The translations under genes were made by a program, and so were the position numbers. Of a DNA stretch of 56,069 nucleotides, positions 8,065 to 16,133 are shown piece by piece. The notes below the pieces were generated by a model that was not told the DNA's origin, made no database searches, and worked only from the letters and a program-made list of their open reading frames with translations. Origin of the DNA: Dehalococcoidia bacterium UBA2158 (lineage in GTDB: Bacteria; Chloroflexota; Dehalococcoidia; Lucifugimonadales; UBA3495); contig DCWQ01000003.1 of the NCBI GenBank assembly GCA_002328185.1, positions 51,032 to 107,100 on the forward strand, read 5' to 3'. How positions within the stretch are numbered: position 1 is the stretch's first letter; the number at the start of each line of letters is the position of its first letter.

Positions 8065-9270
8065 CTAGATGAATCGGGGTTCTACGTCATGAGGCAGGCT
8101 GAAGGCGTGTTTGCCGATCAGTTCCAGGGCATCGAACCCGCCTAGGGGGTGCATGCTCCCGGCGCGGACATCCCGGTAGTACCGCTCCAGGGGTCGTCCC
8201 TTGGCTAGGCTGGCGCCGCCGACCATGTCCATCGCTTTGTTAAGCACGTCCTGAGCCGCCTTCATGCAGAAATACTGCATCCCCACGGCGTCCATCAAGG
8301 TACCGTGGTCTCGGCCGTCCTCACCGTCCAGTCGTATTGCGATATCCTTTTGGAACGCCCAAGCCGCGTTCAGGGTGATATCCATCTCAGCAGCCAAGAA
8401 CTGGTGGCCGGGATAGTAGCTCTCAGGGAACTTGAACGGGATGCGGGAACGGCCCTTGGTTTGCTCGATGGCGAAGTCTCTGGCGGCTTTGGCGATGCCA
8501 AGGTAGATGCTGCCGAAGCTGCCGCCGTGCCAGGCCCAAAGTCCCCGGGCAAACTCGTCCCAGACCCAGGGCTTATGCTTGATCACACCCTCATCGGAGA
8601 CGAAAACATCTTTCAACTCCCAACTGTGACTCTGGCTGGCTCGCATGCCCATGGTGTTCCAGTCGTTCAGGCAGGTCAGGCCCTCAGTGTCTGGGGGAAT
8701 AATGAAGATCAGGCCAACATCGCCCTCGTCCGGGTCGTTGTAGATCGCCGTGCTGCCGAATAGATCGCCTCCGGGGCTGTTGGTGGCGAACCCCTTACGG
8801 CCGTTGATCAGGAACCCGCCGTCGGTCTTGGTAGCTTTCACCGTGGTGTAACCCAGCCCGGTGATGCCCTTCAGGGAGTCCACCTGGGGGTCGGTGACGG
8901 CCCCGAAGACCATCAATTTCTCTGCGGCGATCTTTTCCAGAAGAGGCCGGGGGTGGTCGTCGCCCGCCTTGATCAAGTCGCACATGATGTAAGGCAGACC
9001 GAAATGCATGTTGACTGCCAAAGCTGTGGCGCCGTCGCCTTGGGCTAGGCGGTTCTGGGCGATACAGACCTCTAGGAGGGAAGCTCCTCCGCCTCCCATG
9101 TCTGCGGGGATGGGCATGGACGTGTAGCCCGATTCCCGGAGGGCGGCCATGTTCTCAAAGGGATAGCTGTTCTCTTCATCGTGCTGGGCGGCCCGCTGAG
9201 CGAAATCGTCGCCGTGCATCGCCGCCAAGTCATACCATTTTTGCTGGGATTCAGTGAGCAGGTCCGGCAT
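8065..9270 (-). CDS. Acyl-CoA dehydrogenase-like flavoprotein (catalytic Glu position changed)
   Basis: This is a 401-residue member of the acyl-CoA dehydrogenase superfamily: N-terminal helical domain, middle beta domain ('FGAVTDPQ', 'NGRKGFATNS'), and C-terminal helical FAD domain ending in 'MDMVGGASLAKGRPLERYYRD'. In most dehydrogenases the segment after 'RD' carries the catalytic base in I-Y-E-G-T; here it reads 'RDVRAGSMHPLGG', with Pro where Glu is expected. That pattern is also seen in superfamily members that act as reduced-flavin monooxygenases (DszC/HsaA type), so an oxygenase role is possible. ATG 9270 is chosen because GGAGGGG lies just upstream; ATG 9282 is in frame but lacks a site. 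Neighbour of the hydantoinase, same strand. Confidence 0.85.
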   Translation of the reverse strand: MPDLLTESQQKWYDLAAMHGDDFAQRAAQHDEENSYPFENMAALRESGYTSMPIPADMGGGGASLLEVCIAQNRLAQGDGATALAVNMHFGLPYIMCDLIKAGDDHPRPLLEKIAAEKLMVFGAVTDPQVDSLKGITGLGYTTVKATKTDGGFLINGRKGFATNSPGGDLFGSTAIYNDPDEGDVGLIFIIPPDTEGLTCLNDWNTMGMRASQSHSWELKDVFVSDEGVIKHKPWVWDEFARGLWAWHGGSFGSIYLGIAKAARDFAIEQTKGRSRIPFKFPESYYPGHQFLAAEMDITLNAAWAFQKDIAIRLDGEDGRDHGTLMDAVGMQYFCMKAAQDVLNKAMDMVGGASLAKGRPLERYYRDVRAGSMHPLGGFDALELIGKHAFSLPHDVEPRFI

Positions 9271-9386
9271 GGGCCCCTCCATCAAATTGAATCCGGAAAA
9301 TCAGTCCGGTTGGTTATTCCGGCATCGCGAGCCGGTCAAAGGCACAGGTATTCTAACGGCGGGAGGCACCGCCGTCCAACCTTGTT

Positions 9387-9833
9387 CTAGGACAGCCAGG
9401 AACTGGGGCTGCTCTGTAACGTCACTTCCCTGGTGCCAGACGTACGGCCAACCAGACCGCGTTCCGACAAATAGGCAGTTACGGCGCGGCCCAGGGAACC
9501 GCCCAGATGGAGACCCGGTTCAGTCCAGTCCAAACAGCCAAAGGCGAAGATCCCGGTGGACTTGGCCGCCGCGGTCAGGTCCACTCCCATCTCGTCCATC
9601 GCCTGGAGGCCTTTGGGGGTTAGTTCATAGCGGACCTTGTTGCCGGAGACGGGTTCTGAGTTCTCTTCCAGCCATTTCAGGCCGAGCATCTCATCCATGA
9701 GCGCCACTCCGGCCACGCCTGCCAGGTGCCCATAGCAGGTCCGTGCCTGTCGCAAGTGGGTATTGCGGCGCACTTCCCGCTGTGACTGAGGGCTGAATTT
9801 TGGGCGTATTCTTATTGGTTCGTTCTGAGTCAT
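9387..9833 (-). CDS. ArsR-like regulator C-terminal half, no HTH
   Basis: This 148-residue protein matches the C-terminal half of a subgroup of ArsR-type regulators: 'ARTCYGHLAGVAGVALMDEM', then 'YELTPKGLQAMDEMGVDL', then 'FGCLDWTEPGLHLGGSLGRAV' and 'LVGRTSGTREVTL'. Full-length relatives are about 220-230 residues and begin with a winged helix-turn-helix of about 90 residues, which is absent here. The sequence before 'ARTCYGH' is a short charged segment only. The frame stays open upstream to 9944 but that extension is not HTH-like, and only about 245 nt separate the gene from the next one. ATG 9833 has AGAGG upstream. It may be a ligand-binding or dimerising remnant or a dominant partner of a full-length regulator elsewhere. 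It could equally be a decaying gene. Confidence 0.7.
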   Translation of the reverse strand: MTQNEPIRIRPKFSPQSQREVRRNTHLRQARTCYGHLAGVAGVALMDEMLGLKWLEENSEPVSGNKVRYELTPKGLQAMDEMGVDLTAAAKSTGIFAFGCLDWTEPGLHLGGSLGRAVTAYLSERGLVGRTSGTREVTLQSSPSSWLS

Positions 9834-10079
9834 GTGTGGACCTCTGTCATCAATGGACTGATGGGCGCAGCAGAACATCACTCTAACACTGGCATTCCGA
9901 GGAGTCAGCCGAGGAATCTCGTTGCTGCTCAATCGACCTTGCACGATAGCAAAGATACCCCTCTCCTTCCGCAGAAGGATCGGGGTGACAGATGAATGCG
10001 GTCGTTAGAAAATCAAATGGCGAGGCCGGCGTTTCCGCTGGCCCCGCCACATTGTTGCCGGGTATCGGTTGGTATGGGG

Positions 10080-10364
10080 TTAAAGCTGGCCGAGGCAGCC
10101 ACCGCCGATGGCGGGGAGGAAGTGCACTTCGGCATTTTCCGACACCTTCTCCAGCATGCCCAACTGGCTAACTTCGCCGTCGATTATCACCGCGATGCCG
10201 GGAATCAGGTCGTCCTCTACCTCGTCGATGAGATACTCCTTGATACCCGGAAACTGCGCTTCCAGGTGGTTGATCAACCGGCGCACAGTTGTGCCTTCAA
10301 CCTGGACCTGCTGATTACCGCCGGTCAGTTGCTGCAGCTTTGGCGGAATCCATATCTCCGCCAT
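10080..10364 (-). CDS. MoaD/ThiS-like beta-grasp protein
   Basis: This 94-residue protein is a ubiquitin-like (beta-grasp) sulfur carrier of the MoaD/ThiS type. Supporting segments are 'VQVEGTTVRRLINHLEAQFPGI' (split by family as strand, helix), 'AVIIDGEVSQLG' and 'EVHFLPAIGGG'. Sulfur carriers normally end in Gly-Gly, which is adenylated and thiocarboxylated. Here three glycines are followed by a five-residue tail (C-L-G-Q-L), so either the tail is removed or the protein does not act as a classical carrier. The ATG lies 2 nt after the stop of the molybdenum hydroxylase gene, which implies translational coupling. A role in molybdopterin supply or maturation of that enzyme is inferred from this linkage. 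Confidence 0.85.
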   Translation of the reverse strand: MAEIWIPPKLQQLTGGNQQVQVEGTTVRRLINHLEAQFPGIKEYLIDEVEDDLIPGIAVIIDGEVSQLGMLEKVSENAEVHFLPAIGGGCLGQL

Positions 10365-10366
10365 GC

Positions 10367-12691
10367 CTAGTTACTTGCCTCTTTGGCCCAGAGTGCCTCC
10401 AGGATCTTGTCCGGAGACATGGGCAGGTCATTCATGCGAATGCCGATGGCATCGTATATCGCGTTGGATATGGCGGCCATGGGAGGCACTATGGGCACCT
10501 CGCCCACGCCCCTGACACCGTACGGGTGGTTGGGGTTGGCGACCTCCACGATGACCGTGTCAATCATGGGCAGGTCGAGCGTCGTGGGCATCCGGTAGTC
10601 CAGGAAGCTGCTATTCAGCATGACGCCGTTGTCGTTGTACACGTACTCTTCGTTCAGCGCCCAGCCGATGCCCTGGACTGCGCCGCCTTGGATCTGGCCT
10701 TCAACGTAGTCCGGATGGATGGCTTTGCCGGCGTCCTGAACGGCCGTGTAGCGCAGTATCTCCACCTTGCCGGTCTCGGGGTCCACTTCCACATCGACAA
10801 CGTGGACGCCGATGGACGGTCCGGGGCCGGGCGGGTTGACGCCCGCCGAGCCGACGATGGGACCGCCGGTGGGAATCATCCGCGCGGCGATCTGCTTGAA
10901 GGTCAACTTCAGTTCTGGGTCGGACCTGTGCTGGAGGACGGCTTCCTTGTACTCAACGTCCTCTTCGGGAATCTCCCAGATCTTGGCAGCCCGCAGGACC
11001 ATCTGCTCTTTCACGCTCTGTGCGGCGTTGTAACAGGCCCAGCCCGACTTGAATGTGGCGCTACTGCCGCCCGTGTTGGAGGTGAAGCCGATGGTGTCGG
11101 TGTCGCCGACCTGGGGCTTGATGTCCTCAACCGGAATATTCAGTACCTCGGCAACGTGCATGGCCATGGCCACGCGGCTGCCGCCGATGTCCGGTGATCC
11201 CTCTGTCAGATTGACGGTGCCGTCGGAGTTGACCACGGCCAACGCCGAAGCTGGACCGGAGTTGTTGCCCCAGAACCCGGAGGCTACGCCGCGCCCTCGC
11301 ATCTTGCCGTCCAGTTTCGTGTTGTAATGCTGGTGGTCTTTGGCCGCCTGCAGGGTCTCGATGTACCCGACCAGTGGGTTGACCGGACCGGTGACTCGGC
11401 GAGAGCCCTCTTTGCCACTGTTCATCAAGCGGAAGTCCAACGGGTCGATCTCCAGCTTCTCGGCCAGCTCGTCCAGGGCCGTTTCCATGGCGAATGCCGC
11501 TGCCGGGGCGCCTGGGGCGCGGTAGGCCGCCGCCTTGGGACGGTTGATCACTACATCTATCGCCGTTAGATGGGCGTTGGGAATGTCGTACTGGCCCATC
11601 ATGCATTGGATGGCGGCGCCGACGGGAGAACCAGGGAAAGCGCCTGCTTCGTAGACCAGTTCGGCTTCGGCGGCGATGACCTTTCCGTCTTTGGTGGCGC
11701 CCACTTTGACCTTGATCTGCGTGCCGGAGGTGGGGCCGGTGCCCTCGAAGACCTCGGTGCGGGTCAATTGGACCTTTACTGGACGGCCTGACTTGCGGGA
11801 CAGTAGGGCCGCCACCGGCTCCACGTAGGTGATGCCCTTGGCACCGAAGCCTCCGCCGATCTCCATGGGAACGGCTTTGACCTGGCCAACTGGGATGCCG
11901 AGGAAGCGGGCGGTCTGGTCACGGACGGTGAACTGCCCCTGGCTGCTGGACCAGACGGTCACTTTGCCGTCTGCCTGCCAGTGGGCCACGCCAGCTTGGG
12001 GCTCGATGTAGCCCTGGTGCACGGCCTGAGTGGTCGTCTCTTTCTCGACGATGATATCGGCGTCTCGGAAACCTTGTTCCAGGTCGCCAAGGCTGAATTC
12101 AAACTTGTTGGAGATGTTGGTTTGCATGCTTGCGGCGTCGTCTTCCAGCAGTCCGCCAGGCCGGAGGGCGGGGCTGGATACGGCGGCCAAACGGTCGTGC
12201 AAGATAGGAGCGTCCGGCTTCATGGCATCCGCGGCGGTTAACACCGGTTTCAGAACTTCGTAGTCGACCTTGATCAAGGCAACTGCTTGCTCGGCCACGT
12301 GGGGGTTGACCGCAGCCACGGCGGCGACAGCGTGACCTTTGTACAGGGCCTTGCCTCTGGCCAGGATGTTCATGCTGAGGAAGCCCAGGTTATGGATGGA
12401 GCCCTCGGCCAGGTCGGTGAGCTTCATAGAAGTCTCCGGCCAATCAGCAGAGGTAACCACCGAGTAAACCCCGGGAAGGGCCTCGGCGGCACCGGTGTCC
12501 ACGGACTTGATCACCGCGTGGGCGTGTGGGCTGCGCAGTATCTTCCCGTAGAGCATACCGGGCATGTTGGTGTCGGCGCCGTACTTGGCGCGGCCGGTTA
12601 CCTTGTCGGCGCCATCGTGACGGATGGGCGATTTGCCGACTGCATCAAATTCTTCGTTGGAGAGGACCGTATTGGGCTTGTACTCAAGCAT
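10367..12691 (-). CDS. Molybdenum hydroxylase large subunit (xanthine dehydrogenase/CoxL family)
   Basis: This 774-residue protein is the molybdopterin-binding subunit of the xanthine dehydrogenase/aldehyde oxidase/CO dehydrogenase family, which hydroxylates substrates with water-derived oxygen. The N-terminal a/b hammerhead domain starts at 'SPIRHDGADKVTGRAKYG'. Family signatures include 'GGGFGAKG', 'AAYRAPGAPAAAFAME' and the catalytic glutamate in 'YGVRGVGEVPIVPP'. The CO dehydrogenase form I active loop (AYRCSFR) is absent, so CO oxidation is unlikely. The FAD (medium) and 2Fe-2S (small) subunits that normally accompany it are not encoded nearby. AGGAGCGAGAG precedes ATG 12691. It is followed 2 nt later by the MoaD-like gene. 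The substrate is unknown. Confidence 0.92.
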   Translation of the reverse strand: MLEYKPNTVLSNEEFDAVGKSPIRHDGADKVTGRAKYGADTNMPGMLYGKILRSPHAHAVIKSVDTGAAEALPGVYSVVTSADWPETSMKLTDLAEGSIHNLGFLSMNILARGKALYKGHAVAAVAAVNPHVAEQAVALIKVDYEVLKPVLTAADAMKPDAPILHDRLAAVSSPALRPGGLLEDDAASMQTNISNKFEFSLGDLEQGFRDADIIVEKETTTQAVHQGYIEPQAGVAHWQADGKVTVWSSSQGQFTVRDQTARFLGIPVGQVKAVPMEIGGGFGAKGITYVEPVAALLSRKSGRPVKVQLTRTEVFEGTGPTSGTQIKVKVGATKDGKVIAAEAELVYEAGAFPGSPVGAAIQCMMGQYDIPNAHLTAIDVVINRPKAAAYRAPGAPAAAFAMETALDELAEKLEIDPLDFRLMNSGKEGSRRVTGPVNPLVGYIETLQAAKDHQHYNTKLDGKMRGRGVASGFWGNNSGPASALAVVNSDGTVNLTEGSPDIGGSRVAMAMHVAEVLNIPVEDIKPQVGDTDTIGFTSNTGGSSATFKSGWACYNAAQSVKEQMVLRAAKIWEIPEEDVEYKEAVLQHRSDPELKLTFKQIAARMIPTGGPIVGSAGVNPPGPGPSIGVHVVDVEVDPETGKVEILRYTAVQDAGKAIHPDYVEGQIQGGAVQGIGWALNEEYVYNDNGVMLNSSFLDYRMPTTLDLPMIDTVIVEVANPNHPYGVRGVGEVPIVPPMAAISNAIYDAIGIRMNDLPMSPDKILEALWAKEASN

Positions 12692-13289
12692 TCTCTCGCT
12701 CCTAGATATTCATATATATTCAGGCACGCTTTGGCGCCGTTTGACGCTGATGGCGATGCCGATAGACATACTAGATAAGTCTTGGAGTATATTATCACAA
12801 TCGCAGAGGCAGACTCACGCCTGACCACACAATCATGCAGGCGGGCGGGTGGCGGGTTATGACAACTCGATTTTTCCCGCCGGATTGGGTACTGTACTGC
12901 CCCTGGCGAGTTGAGATATACTGCCAAAGCGTTTCGGGGATGACCGGATGGCCCCCCGCACAATACGGCACCGGAGTAGATGTTAAGGATGCGCTTTCCC
13001 AGACTACGCGCTCACCGGGCATTCGTTGTTCTCTTTTTGATCGCCATAATCCTGATGGCAACCACCGCCAGCCATGGGTGCACCGTCAGCGGCTCCTAGA
13101 ACCTATAGATCGGACGTTGGCATGATCTCCGTGGGTATCGCGGGGTCCGCCTTTATACATAGATTTCCCTGTGATTTTCCGGCGAATCAGCCATTTCGCA
13201 TTCGCGGGTGATAGCGCCGGACCTTTGGGCCTCATTGGCTCTGTGATTCGATTCCCGTCGATCCGACGTATCAAATTGAGGAGACAGCT
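12692..13289. other. Intergenic region between divergent molybdoenzyme genes
   Basis: Almost 600 nt separate two divergently transcribed molybdoenzyme genes. An AT-rich stretch (12,700-12,800, including 'atattcatatatattcag') lies in front of the minus-strand hydroxylase and probably holds its promoter. Apart from the short ORF at 12989-13099, no gene, tRNA or clear repeat was seen. Confidence 0.5.
12989..13099 (+). CDS. Possible 36-residue secreted peptide or lipoprotein remnant
   Basis: A short frame from ATG 12989 to TAG 13099 encodes a basic N-terminus (M-R-F-P-R-L-R-A-H-R), a hydrophobic stretch (FVVLFLIAIILMA) and then 'TTASHGC', ending six residues later. This is the layout of a signal peptide with a lipobox-like cysteine, but no mature protein follows. 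GGAG lies 13 nt upstream, rather far. It may be a very small membrane peptide, the remnant of a lipoprotein gene, or chance. Evidence is weak. Confidence 0.25.
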   Translation: MRFPRLRAHRAFVVLFLIAIILMATTASHGCTVSGS

Positions 13290-14351
13290 ATGCCAGACCC
13301 CGATGGCAACCTGAATGTTCTATCTGAAGACCCTCTTTGTGCGGCCGTATTTCTACCAAACCTAAACGTCCCCATCTCCCCCAATGAAGGCCACTTCATC
13401 CGCAGCCACTTCCCTGCTCCCCAGATCAACGCTTCCGATTGGTCACTTACAGTCGACGGCCACGTAGATAGCCCTCTGGATCTCTCCTACGACGATTTGC
13501 TCAAGATGCCCAGTCGCGAAGTCGTCAACCTCATGGAATGCGCCGGCAATAGCCGCTCAACCATGCAACCCCCGGCAGAAGGCGTCCAATGGGACAACGG
13601 CGCGGTCAGCGTCTCCTGCTGGAAGGGCGTCTCATTGAAAACCGTGCTGGACCAGGCTTCACTTAAGAGTTCAGCCACTGATGTCCTATTCATAGGCGTT
13701 GACTCCGGAAACGTGCCTCAGGCGGGCACTTCAATGGCCTATGAGATGAGCGTGCCGATGGAGAAATTGCTGGACGAAGACACTCTGTTGGCCTACGAGA
13801 TGAACGACGCGCCCTTGCCCTTAGACCACGGTTTTCCCATCCGATTGCTGATTCCCGGCTGGTACGGAATGGCTTCGGTCAAATGGTTGACCAAGATCAC
13901 GGCAATGGACCATCCCAATGGCGGATACCACGAGTTGGATTACCGCTTTTACCCCGCCACCGACGGCAAGTCGGACGCTGAGATCGAGCGTGTTTCGTCC
14001 CTGAAAGTAAAGTCGCTCATCAGCACCCCGTCCAAAGGCAACATCCTCCAACCCGGCCACCACACCATCACGGGCGTGGCCTGGTCGGGCGACGGCCACA
14101 TCACCAAGGTTGAAGTCAGCACCGACGACGACCGCACTTGGCGTGAGGCCAAGCTGGAAGAGCCGTCCGGGACCTATTCATGGCAGCACTGGGAGATCGA
14201 CTGGGATGCTGTTAATTTAGGGCACTCCCTACTCCGTTCCCGGGCCACGGATAGCGCGGGCAACGTGCAGCCCATGTTGGCCACCTGGAACTTCCGGGGC
14301 TACCAGGTCAACTCAATACACTCCGTTCCAATAACCGTTAGAAAGTCCTAA
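13290..14351 (+). CDS. Sulfite-oxidase-family molybdoenzyme
   Basis: This 353-residue protein has the molybdopterin-binding core of sulfite oxidases (about residues 35-215) and the Mo-co dimerisation domain, an Ig-like fold, at about 235-345. The molybdenum-ligating cysteine is Cys84 in 'LMECAGNSRS', matching the C-x-G-N motif. 'WYGMASVKWLTKI' and 'STDDDRTWREA' are also family hallmarks. No signal peptide, heme domain or adjacent cytochrome gene is visible, so it looks like a cytoplasmic, cofactor-only form. GAGGAGACAGCT precedes ATG 13290. The physiological substrate could be sulfite or another oxyanion or thio compound, and the electron acceptor is unknown. Confidence 0.9.
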   Translation: MPDPDGNLNVLSEDPLCAAVFLPNLNVPISPNEGHFIRSHFPAPQINASDWSLTVDGHVDSPLDLSYDDLLKMPSREVVNLMECAGNSRSTMQPPAEGVQWDNGAVSVSCWKGVSLKTVLDQASLKSSATDVLFIGVDSGNVPQAGTSMAYEMSVPMEKLLDEDTLLAYEMNDAPLPLDHGFPIRLLIPGWYGMASVKWLTKITAMDHPNGGYHELDYRFYPATDGKSDAEIERVSSLKVKSLISTPSKGNILQPGHHTITGVAWSGDGHITKVEVSTDDDRTWREAKLEEPSGTYSWQHWEIDWDAVNLGHSLLRSRATDSAGNVQPMLATWNFRGYQVNSIHSVPITVRKS

Positions 14352-14420
14352 CGGGCAACAGGTCGGTTTCAACCGCCGAAGGCCAGTCCTCCGAAGGTGA
14401 TTTGTTGAAAACCATCGCCC

Positions 14421-14453
14421 TCACCCTAACCCTCTCCCGCGCATGGGAGAGGG
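14421..14453. repeat. REP-like hairpin, CCTCTCCC/GGGAGAGG
   Basis: The sequence 'ccctcaccctaacc' leads into an 8-bp inverted repeat (14431-14438 with 14445-14452, loop GCGCAT). Related elements follow three other plus-strand genes in this window (35133, 42099, 43162). It sits between convergent genes and may work as a transcription stop or as an interspersed repeat. Confidence 0.65.
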
Positions 14454-14468
14454 AATTGCCCTTCCCCC

Positions 14469-15272
14469 TCAGTCTCTACCGCGCCCGGCTTGGTACCAGC
14501 GGTCCCATGGCTGTACGCCAGACCGCCCTGGAATCAGGGGTTCCTTGATGACGAGCTCGTAGGCCCCGGCCAGCACCATGCCGGCCACGAAGCCGCCTAT
14601 GTGGGCGAAGAACGCCACGCTGACTGTGCCCGAAAGACCCAACGACATGCTCCCCTGTAGTAACTGCCATACGAACCACGCCCCCAGCAGCCACATGGCC
14701 CGCATTTCCACGACCGTGATCAGGTAAAAGATGATCAGCGCCTTGACCTTGTTGTTGGGGTAGATTATCAGGTAGGCGCCTAACACCCCAGAGATGGCCC
14801 CGCTGGCCCCGATCAAGGGCACCTGCGAGCCGGAGTCGATCATCCACTGACTTAATGTGGCAGCCACGCCGGCAACCAGATAGAAGACCAGATACTTGAC
14901 GTGGCCCAGCCGGTCTTCGATGTTGTCGCCAAACACCCAGAGGAACATCATGTTGCCGGCCAGATGCATGAAACCGCCATGAATGAACATGGAGCTGAAG
15001 ATCGTGAACACGGTATGGACCGGCGATTCGATATCAGCTTGACCGAACGAGGTATTGAGGATTTCATAGGGTTGCCCGGAGGTCAGTTCCTGGGCGATGA
15101 ACCCCCATTTCAAGAAAAAGAGGTCCAGCTTCAGCCCGCCACTGCCGGTGAGGGCCCCGCCGCCGCCCAGCGCCATCTCATAGAGGAACACCAGCACGCT
15201 GATTCCAACGAGTCCGGCATTTACGTAGGGGAATGTCCGGTGATGGACGCTGGCGTCGGAGTAAGGAAACAT
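14469..15272 (-). CDS. Rhomboid-family intramembrane serine protease
   Basis: This 267-residue membrane protein has at least six hydrophobic segments and the rhomboid signatures. These are 'FTIFSSMFIHGGFMHLAGNM' with the N/H region and 'WVFGDNIEDRLGHVKYLVFY' after it. The catalytic serine is in 'GASGAISGVLGAYL' and the catalytic histidine in 'FFAHIGGFVAGMVL'. Rhomboids cut transmembrane segments of client proteins within the membrane; the client here is unknown. The N-terminus 'MFPYSDASVHHRTFPYVNAGL' contains the short pre-TM1 stretch typical of the bacterial group. The start is ATG 15272. The upstream minus-strand gene is the cytidylate-kinase-like protein, with a hairpin in between. Confidence 0.93.
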   Translation of the reverse strand: MFPYSDASVHHRTFPYVNAGLVGISVLVFLYEMALGGGGALTGSGGLKLDLFFLKWGFIAQELTSGQPYEILNTSFGQADIESPVHTVFTIFSSMFIHGGFMHLAGNMMFLWVFGDNIEDRLGHVKYLVFYLVAGVAATLSQWMIDSGSQVPLIGASGAISGVLGAYLIIYPNNKVKALIIFYLITVVEMRAMWLLGAWFVWQLLQGSMSLGLSGTVSVAFFAHIGGFVAGMVLAGAYELVIKEPLIPGRSGVQPWDRWYQAGRGRD

Positions 15273-15302
15273 CTAGGCGGAAACCCGACGGCCACCATAA
15301 AT

Positions 15303-15335
15303 GATAGGGGAACGGGTGACACCCGTTCCCCTGTC
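15303..15335 (-). terminator. Hairpin after the cytidylate-kinase-like gene
   Basis: A strong inverted repeat of about 15 bp (including AGGGGAACGGGT at 15306-15317 and ACCCGTTCCCCT at 15321-15332, 3-nt loop) lies between two minus-strand genes. On the minus strand it is followed by only a short T-rich stretch, so termination may be partial. It could also protect one end of the message. Confidence 0.55.
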
Positions 15336-15364
15336 ATTCAATCTCCGGTTCGGCCTACTAAAGG

Positions 15365-16066
15365 TCAAGAGACCAGGTCGCCCGCTGCGTGGCAGATTAC
15401 CTCCGCCGCGACCTTGGGGTTCATCTTGCCCATGTTCAACATCATGTGATAGTGATGAGCCTCGTTGGGATGGACCTTCCAGAATTTCTGAATGAAGTCC
15501 TCTCTGGCCCGTTCCAGCTCGTCCACGTGGATCTCGGCCTCTTCCCGCTCGAAGTGCTCTCGGTCCATCAGCGTCTGAACACGCACTTCAATGGGCGCCA
15601 GAAGGCCTACGTGCAGCGTGTGTGAGGCGTCGGCCAGAATTTGGTTGGCCCCACGGCCGATGATCACGGCATTGCCCTTCTCATGGAGGTCATTGGCTAC
15701 TTTGGTCATGGCTTCGATGAAAGTTTTGTCGTCCAGTTTCTGGGCTACGCCGCCACCCTCGCCGGTGAGGTCCATATAGGTCTCGGGAGGCAGGTTCTCT
15801 ATGCCCCGGCCGAAGTACGGCTCGCCGCTCACGCCGGACATTGCCGAGCGCTCCAGCATGGTCTGGACGAACCGGCCCAAGCGGTCGCGGAACCGGTCCA
15901 CCCGCTGCTCCTTGGCGATGAGGGTACCCACCGGAGTGCCCACGATTCGCGCCGCTTCTGTGAAAAACAGGCGGTCTACGAAATTCAGGTCCATCTGCTC
16001 GGCGACCATCTGGCCGATGGTTACTGCCCCACATCCAATGGGGCCGTTAATGGTGATTACTGGCAT
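15365..16066 (-). CDS. Cytidylate kinase-like family protein
   Basis: This 233-residue protein starts 'MPVITINGPIGCGAVTIGQ', a P-loop related to that of cytidylate kinase, and has the later 'NAVIIGRGANQIL' and 'HVGLLAPIEVRVQTLMDRE' segments of the cytidylate-kinase-like family (the group separate from the housekeeping Cmk). The P-loop reads G-P-I-G-C-G-A-V rather than G-x-x-G-x-G-K-[ST], so the usual Walker lysine is replaced. Canonical ATP use is therefore doubtful. It probably phosphorylates a nucleotide or small metabolite or has a regulatory role. The start is ATG 16066. Confidence 0.83.
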   Translation of the reverse strand: MPVITINGPIGCGAVTIGQMVAEQMDLNFVDRLFFTEAARIVGTPVGTLIAKEQRVDRFRDRLGRFVQTMLERSAMSGVSGEPYFGRGIENLPPETYMDLTGEGGGVAQKLDDKTFIEAMTKVANDLHEKGNAVIIGRGANQILADASHTLHVGLLAPIEVRVQTLMDREHFEREEAEIHVDELERAREDFIQKFWKVHPNEAHHYHMMLNMGKMNPKVAAEVICHAAGDLVS

Positions 16067-16133
16067 TACAGGTCCCTCCGAATTTTCAATTTGTATCGCT
16101 TATTCTTGTGAGGGATGGACGCTTATCCAGAGC

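Noticed and set aside
10289..11197. 302-residue plus-strand ORF opposite the molybdenum hydroxylase
   Set aside because: Composition (Gly/Val/His/Asp-rich) is that of an antisense shadow; the minus-strand frame has clear catalytic motifs.
10367..12691. CO dehydrogenase (CoxL form I) for the molybdenum hydroxylase
   Set aside because: The AYRCSFR active-site loop is absent and coxM/coxS are not adjacent.
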